From NCBI GenBank assembly GCA_020465985.1, contig JAANYP010001198.1, forward strand, positions 1 to 64,000: a DNA stretch of 64,000 nucleotides, written 5' to 3'. A program made the translations under genes and the position numbers. The notes under the pieces are model-generated. The model did not search any database. It worked only from the letters and a program-made list of their open reading frames with translations, and had not been told where the DNA came from. This DNA is from Centrapalus pauciflorus. Its lineage: Eukaryota > Streptophyta > Magnoliopsida > Asterales > Asteraceae. This document shows positions 33,714 through 44,870 of this stretch, piece after piece (the first letter of the stretch is position 1; every line of letters starts with the position of its first letter).

Positions 33714-36700
33714 ACTCCAGTGGTGGTGGTCCTTCAAACATTTTTTCAAGTTCATCCCTTGTTTCCTCCAGATCTTGAATTTAAACTCTAAGGATCATAA
33801 ACTTGGGATCTTGAAGTTCACCTCTTTCATAAAAGCCTCTGAGCTGGTCCCAGACGGCTGCTCTCCACCTGCTGGATTGCCTGAATGAAGTTGCAAGTCT
33901 GAAGGCTGCAAGCTGTCTCAGATCCACCTTGTATAAATCTTATGCTTTCTGAAAGCACTTTTTCTGTGTTGGGGGATGTACACAAAATGCCCCCAACTCA
34001 GGTTCTTCAATTATTTTGCCTTCTTCAAACTCTACTCCACTGGGCAGGCTGTAGTCAACTCCTTTCATTTCAACAGCATAATCACCTTGTTCAATCAAGA
34101 TGAGGAGTTCCTCCAGCTCAGAATCCTTTTTGGTCCTCCTGGCCTTTATCTTGGGGTAAGTCACAGAGACACCCTCACTTAATTCTTTTGAGATCAGGCC
34201 AAGATCTTACACTCTCTCCATCAGCTTCTTAACATATGCCCTGATAGTCTTAGCCGCTTCTGACTTAGACTGGCTCAGGGCAACTGCCAGCTCAACCGAT
34301 TCCCTGTACCCCATTTGGGCAACATCAGTGTAGTCATAAGATTCCAGTTCAGGGCCTGTAGCTCCCATTCTGGTTATTTGCAGCTTCCACTGTTTGCCTT
34401 TTCTTGAGATAGGGACACCTTTGACAATAGATTCCTTGGCAAGTCTTCTATCAGCAACATCATGGAGCTTCTTCCTTGCCAAGTTGTCAAAGTGGAACTG
34501 GGCTCTTGCAGAGGATGCTTGCTTTGGTTTGGTCACAGAGACCAGAGCACCCTCTTCCTGTACACTTTCCTTATCACCAGCTGATTCTCTAGCAGCTTCA
34601 AGCAGTTTTCTCTGCACATCCGAAGAAGGCATTTTGGTTTTACTTGCCTCTTTGAATGCAAGAGATATGGTAGCTTTGGCAGATGCTTCTTCTTTTCTCA
34701 GTATTTCCAGGGCTTTGAGCTGTGCATCTCTGAGCTCATAGTATTTTTCAATAGGAACGCCCATTTCTTTAGCCCTGGCTTCGTCAAATTTTAGCGCTGC
34801 TGCTTTCTCGTGATCAAGATCAACTACTGCCTTTTCTTTTCCTTCAGCTGATGTAGTAATAACAGCTTCAGGAATGTCTTCCTCTTCTTCTTCTTCTTCT
34901 TCCACAATGAGATGCCTCCTTCTACTGCTTGGCCTGTCGTCAGGAATGAATTCCTCCTCCTTAGACTGTGCAGGGTTTGGAGATTCAGCCTGAGTAGGCT
35001 GAGCAGGTTCAAGTTGATGAGAGGCACCCTCAGCTGGACCAGTACCTGTTTCAGATGCACCTGCTGTTTTACTAGTAGATGCTGATTTCTCCTTAAGAGA
35101 AGAAGTTTTCTCCTCTTAGACTTAGTCTTAGAGGCAGATAACTTCTCCCCCTTTGAAGGAGATGGACTAGCACCTTCAACAACTGGTCTGCCCGAAGAAA
35201 CAAATTCAGCAGGCTTTGCAGCAGTTTTGGCAGCAAGTTTGGGACCAACCAGGCTATGCATTAAGAAAGCCAGGTTGTCCTTCACCTCTGCAAGTTGGGA
35301 AAGACAGGTTTGAATAGAAGAGGATTGGGAATCAGCAAGAGAGGTCAGCTTAAGAATATTTTTTCTATCAGAAGCTGTGAATAGTAAACTTTGAAGCTGT
35401 GCAAGGTGTAACTCAAGAGAGTCCTGCACATCAGCAAGGTTTGCTGACACAGAGTTTGATAGAGAGACGATGAGAGTGTTTAGGCTGGCCAGTGTATCAT
35501 GAAGGGTAGAGTTGCAAGTAGTGAGGAGACTGGACAGCTGTTGGGATATGGCTGTCATAGAGGACACAGAGTCCTGTTGGTGTGAAAGAATGGATGATAG
35601 GGAAGTGGAGACTTTTTGCAGCTGTGCAGTGAGTGCAAGCAGCTGTGAGGAGGTGTCAGTTTGAGGAGTTGATGGGAAGGAATTCTTGAACACATCAAAG
35701 AATCCTTTAAGCTGTTCAGACACAGAGTCTGAAATGAGAGAGGGTAGAGAAGACATTGAAGTTTCTAAAGAGCCAACTTTGTTGGTCAGCAAGGAAAGCT
35801 GATCCTTCAAAGGCAGATCTTTAGGGAATGGAGGTGTATGGGTAGACTGTTTAGATTGAGTAGATGGTTATGATGAGGATGAGGCTGGTGTATGGGGATG
35901 TGATGGAGAGGGAGAGGGTATTTTTGAAAGAAGCTCCATAGCCTGGGCAAAAGTAATGTGGCCCAGCTTGGAGGGGTCGATAGGTCCTTCAGCAGTGGCA
36001 GTAGCTGCATCATCAGGAGAGGGGGTAAAGGTTGGTAGCCTTTCAGATGCTGCTTGTATTGCAGCACCTTCATTAAGGCCAGTGGTGATTCCCTCTATAG
36101 TACCTTGGTTTAAAAGTACCTCATCATTGGGAGATGAAATTTGCATTTCAACATTAGCAGTGGTGAAACCTGTTGATGGAGTTTGCATAATAGGAGCAGC
36201 CTCACCAAAGGGATGTTCTGTTCCCTGAGGTTCATCAGCTTGAGTGGTTGGTCCTTCAGCAGCTATTTGGTGTAGAACAGCTGCATCATGAGGAACAGAA
36301 ATTTAAGGCTGAGCTGCTGGTTGGTCTAAGCCAGCAGTGTCGACACCTCGTGCAGACTCAGTGTATAAAGAAGTATGAAGTGGGGACAGTGTGGACTCAG
36401 TATGTAGTGGAGAGAACTCCTGTCTTTCAATATTCTCAGACTGTTGGGAGGTTGGAATAGTTGATGTGGCTGTCTCCATATGTACAACTGGCTCCTGTTG
36501 GGAGGAACCAGAGGGTCTAGGCTGACTTGGGGTTGACACAGGGTGGAGTGAAGCAGGCTCCAATTGTGCTGATCCTTCTCCCAAATTAGGAGAGGCAACA
36601 TGGGTTGCTTCTTTTTCAACTGAACCCTGTTGAGAGGGAACAGAGGGGCTGGTTTGGGCTGTTTTGGCTGTTGATTTCTTTTTGGCAAGGAATTTTCTTT

Positions 36701-37918
36701 GGAATGATCTGAGAGATGAGGTGGGTGATTGTGGAGAGGTGAGAGGTTCAAATTGGACAGGTTTAGAGACTGGGTCAGAAACAGGTGGGTTGGCCTGTTC
36801 CATAGTCTCAGGTGCCATAGAGGCACCAGCCACAGAGGCTTCAGGTTCAACAAATGAACCAGGGTGAGAAGCCTGCTCCCCCTCAGCCACGGTGCAGATT
36901 TAGACTTAGTTGTTTTGGCCTTCTTGTGGACAGGCCCAGCTTCAGTCGTTTCCAGGGTCCTTTTAACAAATTTGGCCCTGGCTTTGGATTTTCTTTTGGG
37001 AGCAGCTTCTAGATCCACCCTCACAGCAGAGGGTCCTTCCACCAATCCTAGCAGCCTTCTCATTGGAGTAGATAGAGGAGGCTCATTTGGGAGAACCAGA
37101 GTGTAGAAAACTCTATTTCCTATAACAGGAAAAACAACAGTACGGAGTAAAGGCTGAGAGTTATACAGATGCTCACCACAAACATGCTTGAAAATGAGGC
37201 TCAGAAATCTGGGATAACGAACAGCAGCTGGACGTGTCTCCTGCTGCACCAGATTCCTCAAGTTCATGAAAATCCAACTGGCCATGTTGATTGTAGTCCC
37301 ATCCACAAACTGTAGGACTATAGGAATCTCATCACGGTTTAGTTGGTCAAAGGAACCAACCTTACTGCTGATGCACATGACCACTGAGGCAAACAGAAAG
37401 ATGTAGGTAGGAGACAAATCCTTCCTGAACAGCGTAGCTCCAACCTTTGGTTCTGCTACACCACAGAAGTGCAGCAGATTCTTCATCTGTTCATCTTCGG
37501 CCTAAGGCTGATCGTAAGTTTCAGCCACAGGGAGACGAAGAGCTTCTCTGATCAGACGAGTGGTGATTGCAATGGTCTGAGTCCCATTGAGTATGGTGCC
37601 CTTGATGACTTTGGTATCTGGGTTGTAGGCACAGGTGTACCAGAACTCATATACCATCTCCTGGTACAGGACACCAGGAGAGGCAGTCATGGCATAGTTC
37701 AACGGATGAACTTTCAGAAACTCCACCATTTCATCGTAGCCTTTCCCCACATAGTTTTTGGGGATGATTAGGTTTGCAAGGTAGTTGGTAGGTTTCAGGG
37801 TTAGCATTGTGGTGACTGATGCATGTTTTTGAACATCAGCACCAACAAACACTGGTAGAAAGGGGTTGTTACGGTGAGCCATTTGGGAAGTAGTGAGAGT
37901 AGTAGAAGCACAGGACAC
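33714..37918 (-). pseudogene. additional ORF of element B, behind pol (about 1,400 codons, broken)
   Basis: Start is probably the ATG at 37882 (MAHRNNPFLPVF). The N-terminal domain (KGYDEMVEFLKVHPLNYA, VYEFWYTCAYNP, TTRLIREALRLP, then GGVAEPK-like to IFKHVCGEHLYNSQ) resembles the N-terminus of the extra ORF in element D. It may belong to the putative plant-transposon-protein type found in retroelements. A low-complexity Ser/Pro/Thr region, a helical coiled-coil part (35.2-35.8 kb) and an acidic to basic C-terminal part (34.2-34.9 kb) follow. Lesions: in-frame stops at 37502, 36303, 35868, 34207 and 33940; frameshifts near 36895 and 35115. No signal peptide or clear membrane anchor is seen, so an envelope role is not supported. 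Confidence 0.7.
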
Positions 37919-38570
37919 TTAGTCGAAGTTTTAGGGTTCTTAGGAAGTTATGGAAGTAGTGAGGAAGACGAAGATGAAACAGTAGGGGGTATTTATAGGA
38001 TTTGAATGTGAGTGGGTATGAGAGAGAAACATTTGGGTGGTTGATTTGAAATGGTCTTTAACGGAAAATAGAACGGTTATCCATGTCAGACCGTTTGTCA
38101 GACCACTTGACCCCTTTTTATTCACTAACACACGTAAACACACATTATCCGCAGTAATTAAGTTAAATAAAAACAAAAGTTAAGTAACTTAATTGTGAAG
38201 AAAGGTAATTAAAATTGGTAGTCTAAGCTGATGGTCAAACCTGTGATGACCAGGGTCATCACAAGCTGTTCACTCTTCAAGCTGTTCCTTCAACCTGTTC
38301 AGCTATGTAAGAACATATTGTGTTCAATAGCTGATCAGGTTACAAGACAGTGTCTTGTATGACAGATTGAAAGAGTGAGCAGGGTGGAGGTTTGATCATC
38401 AGATCAGGCTTGACATACAAACTGTTATTGTCAAACCTGTTATACGCTCAAGCTGTTCAAGTTTTGCAGAAAATGGCTAAGTATAGAACATGCATAGCAT
38501 GTTCTTTCTAAGTTGTTCTGCGAAATTTGAGCAGTGTGAGACATATGATGACTTAGAACATTTTGGACAC
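37919..38570. other. spacer between RNase H and the extra ORF in element B
   Basis: There is no coding sequence. From 38220 to 38540 it holds many AGCTGTTC/CCTGTTCA motifs, in part paired with GAACA inverses. The same motif occurs in the LTRs of B. Confidence 0.6.
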
Positions 38571-39821
38571 TTAGTCACTTTTGTTTAACATGCCCAGCTT
38601 GCTTACCAGATAGTTAAATCTATTTTCATCAAGAGGTTTGGGGAAAATGTCTGCAAGCTGTTCATCTGTGGAAACAAAACTTACCTCCACATTACCTTTC
38701 TGAATGTGATCCCTGATGAAGTGATGTCTGACCTCTATATGCTTTGTTCTGGAGTGAAACACTGGATTGTTGGAGATAGCTATGGCACTTGTATTATCAC
38801 ACAGAATAGGAGTTTTCCTATGTACAAGTCCATAGTCTTCAAGGTGATTCTGCATCCACAGAATCTTCCCACAGCAGCTTCCAGCAGCAATGTACTCAGC
38901 TTCAACAGTAGAAGTAGAAACTGAGTTCTGCTTCTTGCTACACCAACTTATCAACTTACCACCAAGGAGTTGACATCCACCTGTTGTGCTTTTCCTATCT
39001 AGCCTGCAGCCTGCAAAGTCAGAATCTGAATAACCTGTTAGTTCAAGGCTTGAGTCTTTAGGATACCAAAGACCCAAACCTGGTGTACCCTTAAAGTATC
39101 TGAAGATTCTTTTCACAGCAGCTAGATGTGATTCTTTTGGATCAGCTTGGAACCTAGCACACAAACAAGTAGCAAACATAATATCAGGTCTACTAGCAGT
39201 TAAATACAGCAAGCTCCCAATCATGCCTCTGTAAGCTGTTACTGAAACAGCTTTGCCACTGGCATCTGCATCCAATTTTACATTGGTTACCATTGGGGTT
39301 TTAATAGGAGAACTTTGATCAAATTTAAGCTTTTTCAGTAGATCTAAAGTATACTTTCTTTGATTTATAAAAATTCCATTTGAGGTTTGTTTAACCTGTA
39401 ATCCTAAAAAGAAAGTAAGTTCTCCCATCATACTCATTTCATATTTTGATTTCATGAGTAATGAAAAATTCTTGCATAATTGCTCATTAGTAGAACCAAA
39501 TATTATGTCATCCACATAAATTTGAACAAGCATAATATCAGACTTCACCTTCTTTATGAACAGAGTGGTATCCACTTTACCTCTGGAATACCCATTGCTC
39601 ATAAGGAAATCAGTAAGAGTCTCATACCAGGCTCTAGGGGCTTGTTTTAGACCATAGAGGGCTTTGTCCAACTTATAGACAAAACCTGGATGATGTTCAT
39701 TTTCAAAACCTGGAGGCTGCTTGACATAAACTTTCTCTTGCAGCTTCCCATTTAAGAATGCACTCTTCACATCCATTTGAAATACCTTCATGCTCTTATG
39801 ATCAGCGTAGGCTAGAAACAA
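38571..39821 (-). CDS. reverse transcriptase-RNase H of element B
   Basis: The 416-residue ORF begins within RT: FQMDVKSAFLNGKLQEKVYV, LYGLKQAPRAWYETL and the catalytic VQIYVDDIIFGST. RNase H has its acidic residues in YSDSDFAGCRLDRKSTTGG, STVEAEYIAAGSC and LCDNTSAIAISNNP, then KHIEVRHHFIRDHI. It ends SKLGMLNKSD. A one-base loss near 39890 separates it from the upstream ORF, where the frame would read DYDETFAPVAR. Confidence 0.93.
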   Translation of the reverse strand: MFLAYADHKSMKVFQMDVKSAFLNGKLQEKVYVKQPPGFENEHHPGFVYKLDKALYGLKQAPRAWYETLTDFLMSNGYSRGKVDTTLFIKKVKSDIMLVQIYVDDIIFGSTNEQLCKNFSLLMKSKYEMSMMGELTFFLGLQVKQTSNGIFINQRKYTLDLLKKLKFDQSSPIKTPMVTNVKLDADASGKAVSVTAYRGMIGSLLYLTASRPDIMFATCLCARFQADPKESHLAAVKRIFRYFKGTPGLGLWYPKDSSLELTGYSDSDFAGCRLDRKSTTGGCQLLGGKLISWCSKKQNSVSTSTVEAEYIAAGSCCGKILWMQNHLEDYGLVHRKTPILCDNTSAIAISNNPVFHSRTKHIEVRHHFIRDHIQKGNVEVSFVSTDEQLADIFPKPLDENRFNYLVSKLGMLNKSD

Positions 39822-39832
39822 ACGAATTGCCT

Positions 39833-41782
39833 CTAGCCTGGCAACAGGAGCAAATGTTTCATCGTAGTCAATGCATTCCTCCTGCTGTAGCCCTGAGCAA
39901 CTAGTCTTGCCTTATTTCTAATGACATGACCTTGCTCATCCATCTTGTTCCTGTAAACCCATTTGGTGCCAATTATAGTTTTACCTTTAGGAGCAGGTAC
40001 CAGCTTCCATACCTTGTTTCTCTCAAACTGATTGAGTTCCTCTTGCATGGCAGTGATCCGATTGGCATTTTTAAGTGCTTCATCCACTTTCTTTGGCTCC
40101 ATTAGGGACACAAAGCTAGAGAACATACAAAAGTTCCCTAAGCTGTCCCATCTTGTTTGTACCCCTTTGTTGATGTTTCCAATTATTTGATCATTGGGGT
40201 GACACCTGATCCACTTAGGATCATTTTTCAATGAGGATTCTCCTGAGTTGTTTACATCTTCAACAGGTCCTGTTGAACAGCTTTCAAAATTTTCAGACAC
40301 ACTGATGTCTTGAGCCTGTTCACTTGTTGAGCATGACTCTCCATTGTTGAACACATCAGCAGAGGATCCAGGAAAATCAGCATTGATTGGTTCAGGACAT
40401 GAAGTTGTAATTAAGTCAGTATACTTATTCACACAGGGTGTATCAACATAATCATCATCAGGCCCATCATGGTTAGCAGGTTCCACTCTGGATGTAGTGG
40501 AAGCTTTTGAGTCCTTCTCTTCACTGTTAGAATGCATGAGATCATCAAAGCTGAATTCTCCTGAAACTGATTCAGGAACAGCTTTGGCAGAGGCATTCCT
40601 GCACTCTTCAAAAGTGACATTGATAGATTCATCTATCACCTTTCTCTTGTTGTTGTACACTCTGTAGGCTTTGGAGATAGCAGAGTATCCAACAAAGACA
40701 CCTTCATCAGCTTTAGGTTCAAACGTTGCCAGTTGGTCCATTTGATTCAGAATGAAGCAGGGACATCCAAACACATGGAAATAGCGAATGTTTGGCCTCC
40801 TCCCTTTGAGCAGCTCATAGGAAGTCTTGTTGAACCTTTTCACCACTAAGGATCTATTTTTGGTGAAGCAAGCAGTGTTGACAACTTCAGCCCAGAATGA
40901 TGAAGGTAAACCAGATGCACATAGCATGGTTATAACAGCTTCAATAAGGGTTCTATTTCTCCTTTCAGCAACTCCATTTTGTTGTGGAGTTCTTACTGCT
41001 GAAAAGTTCTGTGTGATCCCTCTTTTCTCACAGAAGTCTTCAAGAGCACTGTTTCTGAATGCAGTACCATGATCACTTCTAAGCTGCTTCACTTGAGCAG
41101 AGATTAGCATTTCCATCCTCTTGATAAATCTAATAATTTCTCTAGCAGCCTCTCCTTTGCTCTTCAGAAAGATCACCCATGTAAACCTGGAGAACTCATC
41201 AACCATTACTAGAGTGTATCTTCTTCCTTCTAGACTTGGGACACTTACTGGTCCAAACAAGTCCATGTGGATTAAGAAGAGAGGAGTATCAATAGAAAAA
41301 TTATGCTTGGATTTAAAAGATGATTTTCTCTGCTTGCCTTTCTCACAAGCTGTACAGAGTCTATCCTTAACAAAGGTCATAGAAGGCAAACCTGTTACTA
41401 ACTCTTTCTTACAGAGTTTGTTGATATTCTTGAAGTTCAGGTGTGACAGCCTTTTGTGCCATAACCAGTTCAGGTCTGCATTGGTTCTTGTGAGAAAGCA
41501 GGTTTCAGTTGTGGGATCAGCAGATTTCATGTCCACAACATATACACCTTTCTTCCGTTGAGCACACAACACAACTTTGCCTTGGGGATCCAATATGTAA
41601 CCCAGGTGCTCATCAAAGTTAACCTTGTAGCCAGCATCACACAGTTGACTTATGCTAACAAGGTTATGTTTTAGCCCAACCACATAGGCTACTCTTTTAA
41701 ACACTGCAACACCAGCTTTCAGTGGATCCCTGTACATTGTCACCAAAGGTGACTTTTGGCCCTTTTTCAGGCCTGAGATCAC
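39833..41782 (-). CDS. GAG-pre-integrase, integrase and RT start of element B
   Basis: The 649-residue ORF contains HNLVSISQLCDAGY, the GAG-pre-integrase motif LWHKRLSHLNFKNINKLC, the integrase zinc domain (CTACEKGKQRKSSF) and the DDE core (LIHMDLFGPV, LRSDHGTAFRN, TPQQNGVAERRNRTLIEA). Next are an acidic Ser-rich linker and the RT start (WKLVPAPKGKTIIGTKWV, NKARLVAQGYS). In the second catalytic motif DNGTEF has become DHGTAF. The first 25 or so residues are out of frame; a frameshift near 41720 lies between protease and this part. Confidence 0.92.
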   Translation of the reverse strand: MISGLKKGQKSPLVTMYRDPLKAGVAVFKRVAYVVGLKHNLVSISQLCDAGYKVNFDEHLGYILDPQGKVVLCAQRKKGVYVVDMKSADPTTETCFLTRTNADLNWLWHKRLSHLNFKNINKLCKKELVTGLPSMTFVKDRLCTACEKGKQRKSSFKSKHNFSIDTPLFLIHMDLFGPVSVPSLEGRRYTLVMVDEFSRFTWVIFLKSKGEAAREIIRFIKRMEMLISAQVKQLRSDHGTAFRNSALEDFCEKRGITQNFSAVRTPQQNGVAERRNRTLIEAVITMLCASGLPSSFWAEVVNTACFTKNRSLVVKRFNKTSYELLKGRRPNIRYFHVFGCPCFILNQMDQLATFEPKADEGVFVGYSAISKAYRVYNNKRKVIDESINVTFEECRNASAKAVPESVSGEFSFDDLMHSNSEEKDSKASTTSRVEPANHDGPDDDYVDTPCVNKYTDLITTSCPEPINADFPGSSADVFNNGESCSTSEQAQDISVSENFESCSTGPVEDVNNSGESSLKNDPKWIRCHPNDQIIGNINKGVQTRWDSLGNFCMFSSFVSLMEPKKVDEALKNANRITAMQEELNQFERNKVWKLVPAPKGKTIIGTKWVYRNKMDEQGHVIRNKARLVAQGYSRRNALTTMKHLLLLPG

Positions 41783-41882
41783 TCAGCAGGTCCTTGCCAC
41801 CTGTCATGTGTCCTGAGCAGCCACTGTCCAAGTACCAAACCTGGGATGGTTGTTTGTCCTGCAGAGTGTCATAGGAAAACAT
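41697..41882 (-). CDS. protease fragment of element B
   Basis: VWYLDSGCSGHMTGGKDLL is the Copia aspartic protease active site (DSGCS). VTFGDN follows and then the frame is lost. Its ATG overlaps the gag stop (TAATG). A pyrimidine-rich stretch ending CTCTGCAG lies just before the protease, like a 3' splice site. Confidence 0.85.
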   Translation of the reverse strand: MFSYDTLQDKQPSQVWYLDSGCSGHMTGGKDLLSDLRPEKGPKVTFGDNVQGSTESWCCSV

Positions 41883-42907
41883 TAGTTACTTTTAGGGGAA
41901 CTCATCATTGTGATGAGTTCTCCTACTTCATCAACATTTGTTGATGTGCTAGTAATATCCACAATATAATTTCCTGTTTGAATGGTATTAGTTTGGATAC
42001 CACCCTCATTGACTAAGTTACTTCCAACACTGCTTGTTTTAGCAATGATGGAACTAGCTGAGTCAACAGGCCTCATGTCCTTAGTTTCAGGACAGTCTTT
42101 GGCCATGTGTGTCTTCTTCCAACATTTATAGCATTTTCTCTTTTTAGCCCTTTTGGAAGAAGAACTTTCAGAAACACATTCTGAATTATTTCTGTTGATT
42201 TTATCAGTAGGTTTAGCAAACTTATTACTATTTTTTGATGAATCAACAGCTTGGGTGGAAGGCACAATAGCAACAACTTTGCCTGTTTCTTCTTTCCTCT
42301 TTTTGGGAGGACAAATGTCAAAAACAGGAAGCTTGATTGGTTTTTGACCTTCCACAGGTTTGGGAAACTTATTCCCAAATTTCTCAGGCTGAGCAATGGC
42401 TTTGCCTTTGCCCTTACTAAGATGTGATTGATGGTGCCTATCAGCATAGTCACAGTTTCTGGTTTTGAAAGACTTATTTTCATTTATAACCAGTTTTCCA
42501 CTATGATTTGAAAACTTATTTGAAACCACATCAGATTTGCTTTCAACATGAGACTTACTCTTGTTGAAAGCAGGCTGCTTACCTTTTGAAAACTTATTTT
42601 CAAAATGTTTAGCATCAAAAGGATTAACATGTCTCTTACCATCAGCTTTGGACCCAAAGCCTATTTTGTCAACAGGTTTAGTGTCCACGGCTGCAGTTTG
42701 AGCATGTTTTCCTTTATTTTGCTTGTGTGAATCAGCATAGCACTTAGCAGGCTGATTTGATGGAGAACACATTCCATCATCAGCCTTTGGGCCTTTTTCA
42801 CACAAGCTGTCAGTATTTTGAGGCCTGACAAACCTGTTTGTTGAGACCAGTGTGAAACCCTTGCCACATTTAACCACAATTACATAACACCCAGGATTAA
42901 ACACCAA
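41882..42907 (-). CDS. gag second part of element B, with zinc knuckle
   Basis: The Lys/Ser/Asn-rich sequence has one CCHC knuckle (CYKCWKKTHMAKDC) and the tail VDEVGELITMMSSPKSN. True B sequence probably starts near 42880; the first residues come from element C. The first gag part is at 59803-61314. With the knuckle there, this gag had two zinc knuckles. Confidence 0.8.
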   Translation of the reverse strand: MVFNPGCYVIVVKCGKGFTLVSTNRFVRPQNTDSLCEKGPKADDGMCSPSNQPAKCYADSHKQNKGKHAQTAAVDTKPVDKIGFGSKADGKRHVNPFDAKHFENKFSKGKQPAFNKSKSHVESKSDVVSNKFSNHSGKLVINENKSFKTRNCDYADRHHQSHLSKGKGKAIAQPEKFGNKFPKPVEGQKPIKLPVFDICPPKKRKEETGKVVAIVPSTQAVDSSKNSNKFAKPTDKINRNNSECVSESSSSKRAKKRKCYKCWKKTHMAKDCPETKDMRPVDSASSIIAKTSSVGSNLVNEGGIQTNTIQTGNYIVDITSTSTNVDEVGELITMMSSPKSN

Positions 42908-44080
42908 ACATAAATTACATAATGATCTGAAAGCTTAATTAAAGTGCGGAAGCATAAAAGTACATAATTAAAATTACAAATATTTTAAACACCCTACGGT
43001 GCTACAAAATACCAAATCTAAGTCTACATACTCAATAACATTACATCATCCCAAATACATATTATAATAACAATCCCATTATCCAATTACCAAGCTGAGT
43101 AGTAGATATTCTTCAAACTTCAAATATTGACCTAGCTAGAAGGCCCCGCAGCTGATTTTTCTTTTCCTGTAAAAGTGTCAACAACAGAGGGATAAGCGAA
43201 TGCTTAGTGAATACACAGATTTACGCATTTTATAAATCTTTATGAAGCCCACAAGAGTACACCGATGACACACATCGTGCACTCTCCACGTATACAAAGT
43301 ACGACACACATGAGTCGTCGCTCCTACGAGCCCAAAGCTCGGTATGTAACCAACCATCTGAGACAAACATAACATCGGGGATGACATACTGCCTACCAGA
43401 ACCTCGGAGGGATTAGCTCCGGGTCATATAGCGCAGTAACATCGGAGTAACAGATGCGACCCGCCGGTCCATAGTTAGATGCAGAATAAAAGAACGGACA
43501 TGCAACAAGTATGAATGTGCATCTAAATCTACGCAAGTTAGTAGAATTCCAAAGATAATGAAGCAACATGTCTCAGCAGGCAATAGCTAACATAAAGCAG
43601 ATATAAACATGTGAAATCATATGTACTCACAGTGGGTGCGTTATTTAACTTTAAGCAAATTTTATTTCTCCTCGGAATTTCAACCGAATCACAAAGTACC
43701 CCACTGTGGGTTAAACAACACCACAAGGGATTTCCATAAATAAAACATATCATACATATGTTCGGTAACAACTTCCATCATGATTTAACAATATTAAAGT
43801 GTTACAACAGTTGGAACCGTCATCCAAAACTCATGTTTAAATCCTCTTACTTGATGGTTTTATTATTCACAATTAATCCCCTCATTAAAACCATCAATCT
43901 CTCGTTAAATAATGAGTCTTGCCAAGTTTCACAAATTATCATGTTAACCCGTCGAAATTAGATCTGAAGTTTATACTTTTAATCTCAAATATTTGAGATT
44001 GCCAAAATGTCCATAATGTATCTGAATTAAAGAATGTCCTACCGGTTCCATTTGTTTTCACCACTAAAACCCAACCGAGA

Positions 44081-44162
<82 letters not shown>

Positions 44163-44164
44163 CT
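42883..44164 (-). repeat. LTR of element C, left part
   Basis: It shares the theme AAGCGAATGCTTAGTGA...ACAGATT with the first Gypsy LTR. It ends in a (TA)n tract (44084-44160) where D is inserted. No coding sequence is seen. The left border is approximate. Confidence 0.6.
44084..44160. repeat. (TA)n microsatellite within the LTR of C
   Basis: About 77 bp of TA repeat, followed by TTCCT and the LTR of D. The tract continues on the other side of D at 57720. Confidence 0.95.
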
Positions 44165-44824
44165 TGTAAGGTCTACGACTGCAAGATCTATCTAGACGCG
44201 GATCCGTGAACGAGTGCGGAATCCTCGTTGACGGTTAGACGGACAACTCTCAACCAACGGAACACGGAGACTATTAGACGCTGAACGAACGACACACGAA
44301 CGATCCTACGAACTAATTCTCTCCGAAACGGCACTCACCTAGCTGATAAACTCGAGATTGCCCTTTGCTTAATCCCTCACGAATTCTGCAAAAAGTCTGA
44401 TAATATTTCGAGTCTATCCCTAATTATAGACCCTGATTCGAGTCTGATGTGGGCCAAACTCGAATCTGGCCCAAAGCCCATTCGAGTCTGTCCATATTGA
44501 CAGCCTCGAATCTAGCCCATTCGAATCTAAGGTCTCATTCGAATCTATCTCAGATTCGAATGTATTCCCTTAAGTAATTCGAATCTAGCCAAAAACACTT
44601 AAACTCTTAAGTGATGAAACTTATGTTTTACTTATGCTTGAGTTAATCTTTGACCTTTATGTTTGAACTACTTGTAATATGTTACATCAAGTTCAAACAC
44701 ACAATCAATAACAGACAAACACATATTAAACATATATATCAAAACACTTGTTAATACTCAGAATATTACTTAAACCATAATGCAGATCGATTAGACTGCT
44801 ATCGTCACACAGGGTGTACCAACA
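44165..44824 (-). repeat. 3' LTR of element D
   Basis: It begins TGTTGGTACACC and ends GACCTTACA on the minus strand. It contains a field of TTCGAATCT/ACTCGAATC motifs at about 44399-44590. Its partner is at 57055-57714. Confidence 0.97.
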
Positions 44825-44836
44825 GACTCCCCCTTG
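44825..44836 (-). promoter_or_regulatory. polypurine tract of element D
   Basis: The minus strand reads CAAGGGGGAGTC directly before the 3' LTR. It is the plus-strand primer site. Confidence 0.75.
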
Positions 44837-44870
44837 ACGATAGCTTCTAATTATTTACATTATATCAAAT

